A stretch of 42,012 bases of DNA from a bacterium. GTDB lineage: Bacteria; ARS69. Below, piece after piece: positions 18,259-27,094 of this stretch; the stretch's first letter is position 1, and each line of letters starts with the position of its first letter. The notes below the pieces were generated by a model that made no database searches, was not told where the DNA came from, and worked only from the letters and a program-made list of their open reading frames with translations. Made by a program: the position numbers and the translations under genes. Location: the NCBI GenBank assembly GCA_025774805.1, contig JALGZR010000031.1:1-42012 (forward strand), written 5' to 3'.

Positions 18259-19005
18259 GTGCCCCTGCCCCTGCGGATCGCGTTCGGCCTGTTCCTCTTC
18301 GGCCTGGTCCCCCCGGCGGCCCCGAGCGAGGCGCCGCCCCTCGTGCCCGTGGACCCGGCCCGGATTCGGGAGGCGATCCGGGCGGAGTGGAATCGGATCG
18401 CTCCCGACAACGCCACGCTCGAGATCCGGGCGGTGCCGTCGCTCCGCTGTCGAAGCGAGAGCTCAGTCCTCGAGGCGAGGCTGATCGGGGATCCCGGCCG
18501 GCCCGGTCCGCGCGCCGTTCCCGTCGCGTGCCGGGTCGGAGAGCGCACGGCGGTGCGGGGCCTGGCCAGCGTCCTGGTCCGCGTGCGCCTGCCCGTGCGG
18601 GTCACGACCCGCCCGCTCCGTCGCGGAGAGGAGCTCGAGCCGACCGCCCTCCGGGTCGAGGAGCGGATCTTCGACCGCATGCCCCGTCGCCTCTTCCACC
18701 CCGAGGCCGGCCGGCGATGGCGCGCGGCCCGGGACGTTTCGGCGGGAGCACCGCTCCGCCGGACCGACGTGAGACCCGTTCCCGACGTGGAGGCCGGAAG
18801 CCCGATCCTCCTCGTCGCCCGGGCGGGGTCCGCGAGCGCCGCGGTCCCGGGCCGGGTGCGACGGGGCGGAGACGTCGGCGACGTGGTGCGGGTTCACAAC
18901 CCGGTCACCGGAGTCATCGTGAAGGCGAAGCTGGTGGATCGGAGCACCGCCGTCGTCCTCGGACCGGTCTCCGCCATCCGCGATCGGAAGAGAGGTGAGT
19001 CGTGA
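18259..19005 (+). CDS. flgA: Flagellar P-ring assembly chaperone FlgA
   Basis: It is a periplasmic chaperone needed to assemble FlgI into the P ring. The 248-residue precursor has a signal peptide (LRIAFGLFLFGLVPPAAPS, cleavage near residue 23) and a C-terminal SAF domain (about residues 118-240). The conserved parts are RPLRRGEELEPTAL, ARDVSAGAPLRRTDVRP and the terminal beta segment GDVGDVVRVHNPVTGVIVKAKLVD. The start is GTG 18259, three bases after the flgG stop. The stop overlaps the GTG start of flgH (GTGA). Confidence 0.9.
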   Translation: MPLPLRIAFGLFLFGLVPPAAPSEAPPLVPVDPARIREAIRAEWNRIAPDNATLEIRAVPSLRCRSESSVLEARLIGDPGRPGPRAVPVACRVGERTAVRGLASVLVRVRLPVRVTTRPLRRGEELEPTALRVEERIFDRMPRRLFHPEAGRRWRAARDVSAGAPLRRTDVRPVPDVEAGSPILLVARAGSASAAVPGRVRRGGDVGDVVRVHNPVTGVIVKAKLVDRSTAVVLGPVSAIRDRKRGES

Positions 19006-19580
19006 CGACGTTGAGATCCGGGACGGGGGTGGGCACGGCGATCTTCGCCCTGCTCCTCGCGGGAGCCGCTCCGGCCGATACGATCGTTCCCGCGGGAGGA
19101 TCGCTGTTCGCCGACCACGAGGCGAGACAGGTGGGCGACGTGCTCACGATCCTGATCGTGGAGTCGACCCAGGCCGCGAAGTCGACCGTGACGAAGACGA
19201 AGTCCGAGACCCAGAACGACGCCGCGAGCTTCGGTCGACTGGACTTCATGGACGTCTGGAATCTCGACGCGAAGAACCGCTCCCTCGGCGAGGGAAGCAC
19301 GGCCCGGCGCGGCGACCTCCAGGCGCGCATCACCGCGCGGGTGACGGAAATCGAGGCGAACGGCCTGTTGACGATCGAGGGGACCCGTTCGGTGCTCGTG
19401 AACGGCGAGGAAGAGGAGATCAAGCTCAAGGGGTCCGTGCGTCCCCAGGACATCCGGGCGGACAACACCGTCGTGTCGACGTATCTGGCCGACGCGTCCA
19501 TCGAGTACACGGGGGAGGGGGTCCTCGCCAGCGCCGAGAGTCCTGGGTTCCTCACCCGGCTCATGAACTGGCTGTTCTAG
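19002..19580 (+). CDS. flgH: Flagellar L-ring protein FlgH, apparently not lipidated
   Basis: It forms the outer-membrane ring around the rod, so the cell should have an outer membrane. The 192-residue protein shows GGSLFADHEARQVGDVLTILIVE, the Ala/Ser/Lys-rich strand, ITARVTEIEANGLLTIEGTRSVLVNGEEE and VRPQDIRADNTVVSTYLADA..Y.GEG, all typical of the family. The signal sequence AIFALLLAGAAPADT has no cysteine, and I see no Cys in the whole protein. The lipobox that anchors E. coli FlgH is therefore absent; cleavage is predicted at a signal peptidase I site instead. The start GTG 19002 overlaps flgA. Confidence 0.94.
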   Translation: MTTLRSGTGVGTAIFALLLAGAAPADTIVPAGGSLFADHEARQVGDVLTILIVESTQAAKSTVTKTKSETQNDAASFGRLDFMDVWNLDAKNRSLGEGSTARRGDLQARITARVTEIEANGLLTIEGTRSVLVNGEEEEIKLKGSVRPQDIRADNTVVSTYLADASIEYTGEGVLASAESPGFLTRLMNWLF

Positions 19581-19623
19581 CGCGTTGCGTCACGCAGGCT
19601 GAGGAAGCGGAGGGGAGGAAGAC

Positions 19624-20763
19624 GTGAGAATGAGCGCACGGGCTCAAGTCGTCGCGGCCGTGCCGGTGGCGCTGACCATCGCGCTCGGCGCCGTCGCCGA
19701 CACGGGGCGGGCCGCCCCGGTGCGGGTCAAGGATCTCGTCACGATCGAGGGGACCGATCCGGTCGAGGTCTACGGGTACGGACTCGTCATCGGCCTCAAC
19801 GGGACCGGCGACGGGCGGACGATCACCTACACCCGTCAGTCGATCCGGAACCTCCTGGAGCGGATGGGGCTGACCGTGAACGACGACCGGATTCGGGCCC
19901 GGAATGTCGCGTCGGTCATGGTGGCCGCGACGGTCACGCCGTGGGACCGGGCCGGGTCCCTCGTCGACGTGGTCGTCTCGTCCATCGGAGACGCGACGAG
20001 CCTCGCCGGCGGCTTCCTGCTGCTCACCGAGCTGCACGGCCCGGACGGGAAGCTCTACGGCACCGCACAGGGAGCCCTGTCCGTCGGAGGGTTCGACGTC
20101 TCGACGCTGAGCGGCTCCCGCATCCGCCGCAACTACGTGACGTCGGGGCGCGTGCCCGAAGGAGGCCGGATCGTGGCCACACCGGAGGCGAGCATCCCCA
20201 CGCGCGGCAATCTCCACCTCCTTCTCGACGAGCCCGACTTCGCGGAGGCAGATCGGATCTCTCGCGCGCTCAACTCGTTCTGGAACGACGAGGATCTGAC
20301 CACGACGCTGGACGCCGGGCGGGTCGCGATCGCGGTCGAGCGTCTCGAGTCGATCGGGGGCTTCGCGCGGGCGATGGCCGCGCTCGATTCGGTGCGGGTC
20401 GAACCCACGACCGTGGCGAAGATCGTCATCAACGAGAGGACCGGCACGCTCGTCGCGGGAGGAGACATCCGCATTCAGCCGACCACCGTCTCGCACGGAA
20501 ACCTCCAGGTCCGCGTGGAGTCCCTGAACCAGGTGTCGCAACCGCCGCCGTTCGCGCGGGTCGGAGAGACGCTTCCGGTTCGGAACCAGACGATCGGGTT
20601 CGAGACCGGTCGGCCCGGCGTGGTCTCCCTCCCGCCGACGACCACGGCGGACGAGCTGGCGACCGCCCTGAACGCCCTGGGGGTCGAGCCGCGGGACCTC
20701 ATCGCGATCTTCCAGGCCCTGAAAGAGGCCGGATCGCTCCCCGCGAAGATGGAGATCCTGTGA
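19624..20763 (+). CDS. flgI: Flagellar P-ring protein FlgI
   Basis: It forms the peptidoglycan-level bushing around the rod. The 379-residue precursor has a signal peptide (about residues 1-30) and family signatures VRVKDLVTIEG, YGYGLVIGLNGTGDG, NVASVMVAATVTPW, GSLVDVVVSSIGDATSLAGG, VVINERTGT-like IVINERTGTLVAGGD and LNALGVEPRDLIAIFQALKEAGSL at the end. Either GTG 19624 (5 bases after GGGGAGG) or ATG 19630 (11 bases after it) may be the start; both give the same mature protein. The stop overlaps the flgJ start. Confidence 0.97.
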   Translation: MRMSARAQVVAAVPVALTIALGAVADTGRAAPVRVKDLVTIEGTDPVEVYGYGLVIGLNGTGDGRTITYTRQSIRNLLERMGLTVNDDRIRARNVASVMVAATVTPWDRAGSLVDVVVSSIGDATSLAGGFLLLTELHGPDGKLYGTAQGALSVGGFDVSTLSGSRIRRNYVTSGRVPEGGRIVATPEASIPTRGNLHLLLDEPDFAEADRISRALNSFWNDEDLTTTLDAGRVAIAVERLESIGGFARAMAALDSVRVEPTTVAKIVINERTGTLVAGGDIRIQPTTVSHGNLQVRVESLNQVSQPPPFARVGETLPVRNQTIGFETGRPGVVSLPPTTTADELATALNALGVEPRDLIAIFQALKEAGSLPAKMEIL

Positions 20764-21098
20764 CGACGCCGGAGCTGTCCGGACCGGGGTTTGCCGGCCT
20801 TTCCGAGCGGGCGAAGCTCGAGCGGGCGGCCCGGGAGCTCGAGGCGATCGTGGTCACCCAGCTCCTGTCGACGATGCGACGTACCGTTCCTGACGGCGGG
20901 CTGCTGGAAAAGTCGGCCACCGAGGATCTCTTCCGCTCGCTGCTCGACGGGGAGATGGCGAGGGTGACGGGGGAGAAGAGCCCTTTCGGTCTCGCCAAGA
21001 CGGTCCTGGCGCAGTTCGAGAATCGGTTCAAGGAAGAGCCCGCCGGAACCGAAGGGCCGGGCGAGAGCTCGGCCCTCGGGAAGGCCCGGAGGATTTGA
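20760..21098 (+). CDS. flgJ: Rod-binding protein FlgJ, N-terminal domain only
   Basis: It caps and organises rod assembly. The 112-residue product corresponds only to the rod-binding domain: ERAARELEAIVVTQLLSTMRRTVPDGGLLEKSATEDLFRSLLDGEMA, matching the FlgJ_N helices. The muramidase domain of enterobacterial FlgJ is absent, as in many other phyla, so a separate lytic enzyme must open the peptidoglycan. GTG 20760 overlaps the flgI stop as GTGA, with GGAG upstream. The last 20 residues are low-complexity. Confidence 0.88.
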   Translation: MTTPELSGPGFAGLSERAKLERAARELEAIVVTQLLSTMRRTVPDGGLLEKSATEDLFRSLLDGEMARVTGEKSPFGLAKTVLAQFENRFKEEPAGTEGPGESSALGKARRI

Positions 21099-21517
21099 TG
21101 CCCGAAACGTTCGCGGACCGACTCGAGCGCTTCCGCGCTCTGGTCTCCGATCAGATCGTCGGCTACCGGCGACTGCTCGAGACGACCCGCGCCGGGACCC
21201 GGGCCCTGGAGCGCCAGGACGCGGACGAGTTCGACCGGATCCTGGCGGAGCAGGTCGACATCCTCCGCCGACTGAAGGAACACGAGAGAGAGCGTCGGAG
21301 CATGGTCCGGGAGGTCGGTTCCGGGGACCATGACAACGATCTCGGGCAGCTCCAGCGGGATCTGCGCCGGCTCGCCGAGGAGGTCAGTCGGGCGAACCGG
21401 GCCCACCGGCTCGTGATCGAGCGCAACGGAGCTCTCGTCGACGCGCGGATCTCCCTCCATCGACGGGTGGGAACCCTCGACCGGGTCGGGAAGCCGGGCA
21501 TCAATCAGTTCGCCTGA
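21098..21517 (+). CDS. flgN: Flagellar export chaperone FlgN
   Basis: It is a cytoplasmic helical chaperone for the hook-filament junction proteins FlgK and FlgL, which are encoded next. The 139-residue product is nearly all helix, with FlgN-like periodicity (YRRLLETTRAGTRALERQDADEF, EQVDILRRLKEHERERR) and a C-terminal helix NGALVDARISLHRR. ATG 21098 is favoured over the preceding TTG 21095 because GGAGGA would be too close to the TTG. It shares one base with the flgJ stop. Sequence conservation in this family is low, so the call leans on position and length. Confidence 0.82.
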   Translation: MPETFADRLERFRALVSDQIVGYRRLLETTRAGTRALERQDADEFDRILAEQVDILRRLKEHERERRSMVREVGSGDHDNDLGQLQRDLRRLAEEVSRANRAHRLVIERNGALVDARISLHRRVGTLDRVGKPGINQFA

Positions 21518-21538
21518 GGGCGGGAGAGGAGACGTCGC

Positions 21539-22903
21539 GTGCCGGGTCTCTTCGGGATCTTGAATCTGGCCACTCGATCGCTGCTGTCGTACCAGACGGC
21601 GATCAACACCACCGGCCACAACGTGGCCAACGCCGGAACCGAAGGCTATCACCGCCAGCGGGTCGACCTGCGCCCCAACCCTCCCGAGCGGACCGTCTTC
21701 GGGGCTCTGGGAACGGGGGTGCGCATCGACAGCGTGCAACGCGTGGAGGACCGATTCATCGAGTACGCGATCCAGCGGGAGATCCCGATACTCTCCCGTT
21801 ACGAGTCGCGGGCCGATCAACTCTCCCGTTCCGAGCTCGCCTTCGGGGAACCGTCGGACGCAGGGCTGACCGCGCTTCTCGACGAGTTCTTCGACGGCTG
21901 GGACGACCTGGCCTCGAACCCGGAGGACCCCGGTGCGCGGGAATCGGTCGTGCGTCTGGCGGTTTCCCTCACCGACGCCATCCAAAACGCCCGATCGCGG
22001 ATCGCCGACCAGCAGGCGGCGATCACCGGGGAGATCGCCCGGACGGTGGACGAGGCGAATCGCGTCACGCGAGAGCTCCAGCTTCTCAACCGGACCATTC
22101 TCGTCTCTCAGCGCGACGGCAATATCCCGCCCGATCTGGAGGACCGCCGCGATGCGCTGGTCGAAGAGCTCGCGGAATTGGTCGGTGCCAGCGCGATGGT
22201 CGAGGAAAACGGTACGGCGACGGTTCGGATCGGCGGCCGGGTCTATCTGCAGCAGGAGACGATGGCCGAGATCTATTTCGATCCCGCCTTCAATGATCAG
22301 CCATCCCTGTACGGGCGTGAGCTCTCGCTGGGAGAGATGGACGGACGCATCGAGGGATTGATCCGGGTTCGCGATGAGGATCTGGCCGCCATAATCCGTC
22401 GACTCGACGAGTTCGCCTTCGAGCTCGCCGAGAACGTGAACGCGATCCACGCGCAGGGGGTCGATCCGTTCGGTGACCCCACGGTGCCGTTCTTCGTGAT
22501 CGAGACGGCAGAGGAGCTGGGAGTCACCCGGGCGGCGGGCTCCATCGCCGTCCACCCGGCGCTGCTGGCGGATTCGGCCCGGGTCGTCACCGGGACCACG
22601 GGGGCTTCGGCCGACAACTCGATTGCGCTCGACATCGCCGCTCTGCGCAACGAGCCTGCGGGCGTGGTCTCGATGCTGCGATCGATGGTGGTGGACGTCG
22701 GCTCGCGGGCCCGGGAGTCGGAGAACCAGGCGAGAGCCCAGGGAGTGGTGGTCGACGCCTTCCGGGCCCAGCGGGAGTCGATCTCCGGCGTATCGCTCGA
22801 CGAGGAAGCCGCGAATCTGATGCGCTTCCAACGATCCTATCAGGCGGCGGCCCAGATCATCACGATGGTGGACGAGCTGACCGAGACGATCCTGTCAATG
22901 TAG
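21539..22903 (+). CDS. flgK: Flagellar hook-filament junction protein FlgK
   Basis: A 454-residue axial protein (547 in E. coli). The N-terminus LLSYQTAINTTGHNVANAGTEGYHRQRV is the FlgK form of the rod/hook motif. The helical domain includes FFDGWDDLASNPEDPGARESVV, DRRDALVEELAELVG and GEMDGRIEGLIRVRDE. It ends with the conserved SGVSLDEEAANLMRFQRSYQAAAQIITMVDELTETIL. GTG 21539 follows a GGGAGAGGA-type site. The shorter length reflects a reduced middle domain. Confidence 0.97.
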   Translation: MPGLFGILNLATRSLLSYQTAINTTGHNVANAGTEGYHRQRVDLRPNPPERTVFGALGTGVRIDSVQRVEDRFIEYAIQREIPILSRYESRADQLSRSELAFGEPSDAGLTALLDEFFDGWDDLASNPEDPGARESVVRLAVSLTDAIQNARSRIADQQAAITGEIARTVDEANRVTRELQLLNRTILVSQRDGNIPPDLEDRRDALVEELAELVGASAMVEENGTATVRIGGRVYLQQETMAEIYFDPAFNDQPSLYGRELSLGEMDGRIEGLIRVRDEDLAAIIRRLDEFAFELAENVNAIHAQGVDPFGDPTVPFFVIETAEELGVTRAAGSIAVHPALLADSARVVTGTTGASADNSIALDIAALRNEPAGVVSMLRSMVVDVGSRARESENQARAQGVVVDAFRAQRESISGVSLDEEAANLMRFQRSYQAAAQIITMVDELTETILSM

Positions 22904-22936
22904 CCCGATCGTTGGGTCGGGAGCGGAGGTGACATC

Positions 22937-24508
22937 GTGCGCGTGACCGAGAACCTGATCGTACGGAACTTCTTGGCCCGCTCCGCCCGGACTCTCTCCG
23001 ACATGGCCTGGTGGCAGGAGCGGATCGCCTCCGGAAGAAAGGTCCTTCGTCCGTCGGACGACCCCCAGGACCTGCAGAAGATCCTGGCGCTCCGCACCGA
23101 CATCCGCCTGACGGAGGCCTACCGGGACAACGCCTCCTCCGCCACCGCGCACATGAGCCTCACCGAAAGCTCGCTCCAGGAGATCTCGGACCTGCTCTCC
23201 CGGGCAAAGGAGATCGTGCTAGAGGGGATGAACGCTCCGTCGGAAGGGGTCGGCACGGAAGCTCTCGTGAGGGACTTGCGGGCGATGATCGAAGAGCTAC
23301 TTCTGATCGCGAATCGCTCCGTCGGCGGGCGCTACCTGTTCGCGGGACAGCAGACGCGATCACCGGCCTACGTCCAGCACGGAGGCCGTCTCGTCTATCA
23401 AGGAGACATGGGGGACATCGTCGAGGAGCTCGGTCCCGGCCTCCGGGTCGTCATCAACCTCACCGGTCCGGGAGCGTTTCAGACCGTCCCGTCCCGCATC
23501 CTCGGATCCGTCGATCTCGACCCGTCCGTCTCCCGGATCACGGAGCTCGCCGATCTGTTCGGCGGCCGGGGGGTCACGCCCGGGCACATCCGCATCACCG
23601 ACTCGAACGACGTCTCGGCCACGCTCGACCTGATGTCCGCCACGAACCTCGGGCAGGTCGTCGACGCGATCAACAACGCGGGGACCGCCATTGTCGCCTC
23701 CTTCTCGGCCGACGGAAGCACGATCGAGCTGACCGACACCGGGGGCGGATCCTCGTTCCGGGTGGAGGACGCGGTCGATGGGAACTTCGCCAGGGCCCTC
23801 GGCCTCGCCACCACGTCCGAGACCGGGACGATCACCGGAGTGGATCTCGATCCCGCCGTGACCGAGAACACGGCGATCGCCCTCCTGCTCCGGGGCGCGG
23901 GGCTGCCCCCGGGGACGTGGTCGGTGCGCAACAACGCCGACGGCGAGGAACGTCTCGCGGTGATCGACCCGACCGAGGCGAACACGGTCGGGGACCTCAT
24001 CGACATGCTGAACACGGCCCGTACGCCGGACGGGCGGGACCTCGGGATCCGGGCCACCCTGGAGGACGCCTACCTGTCCCTCCGCAGCACACGGCTGCAC
24101 ACGTCGCTCTCCGTCTCGGACGACGGGGCTGGCACGAGCGCGATGGAATTGGGAATCGCCGGCGTGGGGGAGGCGAGGGATCTCTTCCAGCTTCTGGAAG
24201 ATGCGGCCGACGCCCTCGAAGGCAGGGATGCGGACAGGATCGACTCCATGATCGAGGCCCTCACGACCGCGATCGAGCGGACGGCGGGCGTCCGTGGGAC
24301 GTACGGAGCCCGCGCCCGTCAGGTCTTGGCCGTGGCCGCGAATCTCGACGACCAGACCGTGGACCTCACGATCCGCCTCTCCGACGTGGAGGACACCGAT
24401 CTGGCCCTCGCGGTTCTCCAGCTCAGGAAGGCCGAAACCGTGTACAATGCCTCACTGGCCTCGGGGACCCAGCTCCTCGGGGTGAATCTCTTCAACTACA
24501 TCCGGTGA
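22937..24508 (+). CDS. flgL: Flagellar hook-filament junction protein FlgL, enlarged
   Basis: It links FlgK to the filament and is flagellin-like at both ends: MRVTENLIVRNFLARSARTLSDMAWWQERIASGRKVLRPSDDPQD, and at the C-terminus LRKAETVYNASLASGTQLLGVNLFNYIR. At 523 residues it is far longer than the 317 of E. coli. The extra length (about residues 195-430) is beta-rich and contains flagellin-IN-like repeats (GHIRITDSNDV...LGQVVDAINNAGTAIVASFSADGSTIELTD), similar to segments in the flagellin and FliD of this window. GTG 22937 has GGAGGTGA six bases before it. Confidence 0.95.
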   Translation: MRVTENLIVRNFLARSARTLSDMAWWQERIASGRKVLRPSDDPQDLQKILALRTDIRLTEAYRDNASSATAHMSLTESSLQEISDLLSRAKEIVLEGMNAPSEGVGTEALVRDLRAMIEELLLIANRSVGGRYLFAGQQTRSPAYVQHGGRLVYQGDMGDIVEELGPGLRVVINLTGPGAFQTVPSRILGSVDLDPSVSRITELADLFGGRGVTPGHIRITDSNDVSATLDLMSATNLGQVVDAINNAGTAIVASFSADGSTIELTDTGGGSSFRVEDAVDGNFARALGLATTSETGTITGVDLDPAVTENTAIALLLRGAGLPPGTWSVRNNADGEERLAVIDPTEANTVGDLIDMLNTARTPDGRDLGIRATLEDAYLSLRSTRLHTSLSVSDDGAGTSAMELGIAGVGEARDLFQLLEDAADALEGRDADRIDSMIEALTTAIERTAGVRGTYGARARQVLAVAANLDDQTVDLTIRLSDVEDTDLALAVLQLRKAETVYNASLASGTQLLGVNLFNYIR

Positions 24509-24512
24509 TCCG

Positions 24513-24995
24513 ATGGGTGAGTCTGCGCAGTCCACGATTCGAATCGAGCATCCTCTGGCGAACGGGGAGGTGGTGGAGGCCGACGAACTCTGGGACTTCC
24601 CCGAGGGGTTGATCGGTCTTCCCGACTACCGGCGGTTCGCGCTTCTCCCGCTCCGCGGGGCCGAGCCCTTTCGGCTTCTCTGCTCCGCGGACGACGCCTC
24701 CTTCGGACTCGTTCTCGTGGACCCGTGCGCATTCGTGCCCGGGTACCGGCTCGCCCTCACCCCCGGGGATCTCACGCCCCTGGCGGACGAGAATCCGGAT
24801 CACCTGGAGATCCTCGTGCCCGTCGTCCTGCCGTCCGACGACACCGCCCTGACTCTGAACCTGAAGGGACCGATCGTCCTCTCGCTCCGGAGGCGGACGG
24901 GAGTGCAGCGCGTCTCTCCCGACGAGTCGCATCCGATTCGTTACGACCCCAGGGCCGCGCGGAGCGACCGCTCTTCTCCGGCATGCTCGTCCTGA
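24513..24995 (+). CDS. fliW: Flagellar assembly factor FliW
   Basis: FliW binds CsrA and also flagellin; in B. subtilis this partner switch ties flagellin translation to export. The 160-residue protein shows WDFPEGLIGLPDYRRFALLPL, FRLLCSADDASFGLVLVDP and LTLNLKGPIVLSLRRRTGVQ, typical of the family. ATG 24513 is four bases after the flgL stop and has only a weak Shine-Dalgarno (GGTGA). The last 13 bases overlap csrA, so the two are translationally coupled. The last 20 residues are not conserved. Confidence 0.94.
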   Translation: MGESAQSTIRIEHPLANGEVVEADELWDFPEGLIGLPDYRRFALLPLRGAEPFRLLCSADDASFGLVLVDPCAFVPGYRLALTPGDLTPLADENPDHLEILVPVVLPSDDTALTLNLKGPIVLSLRRRTGVQRVSPDESHPIRYDPRAARSDRSSPACSS

Positions 24996-25216
24996 CCCGC
25001 CGCACCGGGGAATGGATCTCCATCGGCGACGGCGTCACCGTCAAGGTGCTCGCGATCCGGGGCGATCAGGTCCAGCTCGGGATCGACGCCCCCCGTGAGG
25101 TCCGCGTCGACCGGGGCGAGATCCGGGAACTGATCCTCGCCGAAATGGAGGCGGCGCGGCGCTCCGCCGCCGATCCGGCGTCCCTGGCGCGGTGGATCGA
25201 CCGCAAAAAAGACTGA
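24983..25216 (+). CDS. csrA: Carbon storage regulator CsrA
   Basis: A dimeric RNA-binding protein that blocks translation by binding GGA motifs in hairpin loops. The product is 77 residues. Leu4 and Arg44, the main RNA contacts in E. coli CsrA, are both present (MLVLTRRTGEWISIGD; EVRVDRGEIREL). It is longer than the 61 residues of E. coli and carries a C-terminal helix extension (MEAARRSAADPASLARWID), the type of tail found in CsrA proteins paired with FliW. ATG 24983 lies inside the end of fliW. The most likely local target is the flagellin leader at 27214-27260. Confidence 0.95.
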   Translation: MLVLTRRTGEWISIGDGVTVKVLAIRGDQVQLGIDAPREVRVDRGEIRELILAEMEAARRSAADPASLARWIDRKKD

Positions 25217-25227
25217 CCTGGCCCCAA

Positions 25228-25263
25228 TTCGCGCAAAACTTCCCCGCGCGAACGCCCGATAGA
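25228..25263 (+). repeat. Inverted repeat and possible sigma-28-type -10 between csrA and the glycosyltransferase gene
   Basis: TTCGCGC (25228-25234) and GCGCGAA (25246-25252) are exact complements around an 11-base loop. No T-run follows, so it is not a clear terminator. Just downstream CCCGATAG (25255-25262) resembles a flagellar sigma-28 -10 element (GCCGATAA), with AAAAC about 16 bases before it. The promoter reading is weak. The 93-base gap does separate the flgF-csrA operon from the filament genes. Confidence 0.35.
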
Positions 25264-25309
25264 CCAAAGAAACGGAATCGAAACCCACCCTTCGCAAAGG
25301 GGCCCCATC

Positions 25310-27028
25310 ATGTCCGCGGCCGGACTCACCGTCGCGATGATCGTCCGGGACGAAGAGAGCAACCTCCGGGAGCTCCTGCCCGGCCTGGTCGACGTCGCCG
25401 ACGACGTCGTCATCGTCGACACGGGATCGTCCGACGGCTCGGTGAACCTGGCTCGCTCCCGGGGAGCCCGGGTGTTCGCGGCGCCGTGGGAAGACGACTT
25501 CGCAAAGGCCCGCAACCGGGGGCTGGAGGAAGTCCGGACCTCGCACGTCCTCTGGCTCGACGCCGACGACCGCATCGATCGGGAAGCCCTCTCGTCCGTG
25601 CGGCGAGAGGCCCTCGCGCGCCCCCAGACGGGGCTCATGCTCCTGCTCGTGAACGAGAGCGCCGACCCCAATGCGGTCTCCTCCTGTTGGCAGCTCCGGG
25701 TCTTCCCCTCCCGCCCCGAGCACCGTTTCGAAGGACGGATCCACGAGCAGATCCTGCCCGGGCTCGCGGCCACGGGGACTCCGGTGGAGAAGCTCGACGT
25801 GACCGTTCGGCACACCGGGTACGTGGATCCGGGGGAAGTCGCTCGCAAGTCCCGGAGGAACTTCGAGATGCTCCGGCGGGAGATCGCCGGGGGCCGCGAG
25901 AACGATGTCTCCGTTCTCCTGCACTACGTCAAGGCGGCCACGATGTGCGGGGAGATAGAGGAGGCCCTCGCGACCGCCCGCCGGTGCGTCGAGAGTCCGC
26001 CCCCCGAGACGCCGGCCGAGATCATCCAGTCCGCCGCCGTCACGTGGGCGCGCATCGAGTACGGGAGGAGGCGTGCGGACGAAGCTCTCCGCATCCTGGG
26101 CGAGGCGGTCGAGCGCGTGCCGGACGACCCCATCGTGCGGTTCTTCCGGGCCGACGCGCTCCGCCGTTCCGGTGATCTCACGGGAGCGCTGCGGGACCTG
26201 GAGGTGGCCCGCGCCGCCCCCGTGCGGTGCACGCTGCTCCCGCTGCCGGTGGCCGGCCTGGGTCGGGCCATCCGTCTGGAGATGGGGGAGCTGCAGGAGA
26301 TCTTCTGCCGACCGGCGGACGCGGCCGCTCTCTACCGGGAAATCCTCGATGATCAGCCGGAGGACCGCGCCGCCCGCCGCGCCCTGGCCCGCGCGCTCAT
26401 CGGGGCCTTCGCCCTGCGCGAGGCTCGGGAAGTGCTCGACGGGCTGGAGGACCGGCACGAGGACGCCGGCGAGGTCTGCCTCCTGCGAGCCACCCTGGCT
26501 TTTCAGGAGGGTCGGGACGCCGAGGCGGACGCCCTCTACGAGCGGGCCCTGGCGCTCCATCCCGGGGCCTGGGCGGCGTCGCTCCACCGGGGTCACATCG
26601 CGCTTCGCGGAGGCCGATTGGACGAGGCGCGGAGGCACTACGAGCGGGCCCTCTCCGTCGCGGACAACCCCGAGACGCGGGTGGGCCTCGCCGCGAGCCT
26701 CCTGGAGGGGGGACGGCTCACCGAGTGCCTCGACCACCTGGCCGAGGCGGTGGGCGCCTGTGTCGGCCGGCCCCTCCCCAGGGGAACCGAGGCGCTCTCG
26801 GGTGAGGCCCTCTATCGCATTGGGCGGTATATGGAAGCGGTCGGTGCCTTCGAAAACCACTTGAAGCGATGGGGAGCCGAAGCCCGGATCGTGAAGCGCC
26901 TGGCGGACTGCTATCGGAATCTCGAGGCCCCCGCGGCCGCCCGTCTGGGGTACGAGGAGGCCCTCCGGCTCGATCCCGGTCTCGTGGAGGCCAGCGAGGG
27001 CCTCCAGGCCCTGGAAACCGTCCACTAG
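25310..27028 (+). CDS. GT2 glycosyltransferase with TPR repeats, candidate flagellin glycosyltransferase
   Basis: A 572-residue soluble protein. Residues about 6-210 are a GT-A fold family 2 glycosyltransferase: AMIVRDEESNLRELL, VVIVDTGSSDGS, DDFAKARNRGLE and the nucleotide-sugar motif LDADD (Asp84 and Asp86). The remainder is a run of TPR-like helical hairpins (for example AEADALYERALALHPGAWAASL, RRHYERALSVADNPETRVGLAASLL, ARLGYEEALRLDPGLVEASEGL). The gene sits between csrA and flagellin, and TPR glycosyltransferases in that position commonly modify flagellin. The target and sugar here are inference. AAAGGGG precedes ATG 25310. No membrane segment is visible. Confidence 0.85.
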   Translation: MSAAGLTVAMIVRDEESNLRELLPGLVDVADDVVIVDTGSSDGSVNLARSRGARVFAAPWEDDFAKARNRGLEEVRTSHVLWLDADDRIDREALSSVRREALARPQTGLMLLLVNESADPNAVSSCWQLRVFPSRPEHRFEGRIHEQILPGLAATGTPVEKLDVTVRHTGYVDPGEVARKSRRNFEMLRREIAGGRENDVSVLLHYVKAATMCGEIEEALATARRCVESPPPETPAEIIQSAAVTWARIEYGRRRADEALRILGEAVERVPDDPIVRFFRADALRRSGDLTGALRDLEVARAAPVRCTLLPLPVAGLGRAIRLEMGELQEIFCRPADAAALYREILDDQPEDRAARRALARALIGAFALREAREVLDGLEDRHEDAGEVCLLRATLAFQEGRDAEADALYERALALHPGAWAASLHRGHIALRGGRLDEARRHYERALSVADNPETRVGLAASLLEGGRLTECLDHLAEAVGACVGRPLPRGTEALSGEALYRIGRYMEAVGAFENHLKRWGAEARIVKRLADCYRNLEAPAAARLGYEEALRLDPGLVEASEGLQALETVH

Positions 27029-27094
27029 GCGGCCCGTGCGGCGGCCTCCGGCAGGCCCCGACCGCGCCTCCGATTCGGAGGAGGGGAAAATTCC

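Noticed and set aside
20699-22831. 710-codon open frame on the minus strand opposite flgJ-flgN-flgK
   Set aside because: It spans three plus-strand genes with clear families and shows no domain of its own.
24941-27025. 694-codon open frame on the minus strand opposite csrA and the glycosyltransferase
   Set aside because: It is a GC-driven shadow of genes with recognisable motifs.
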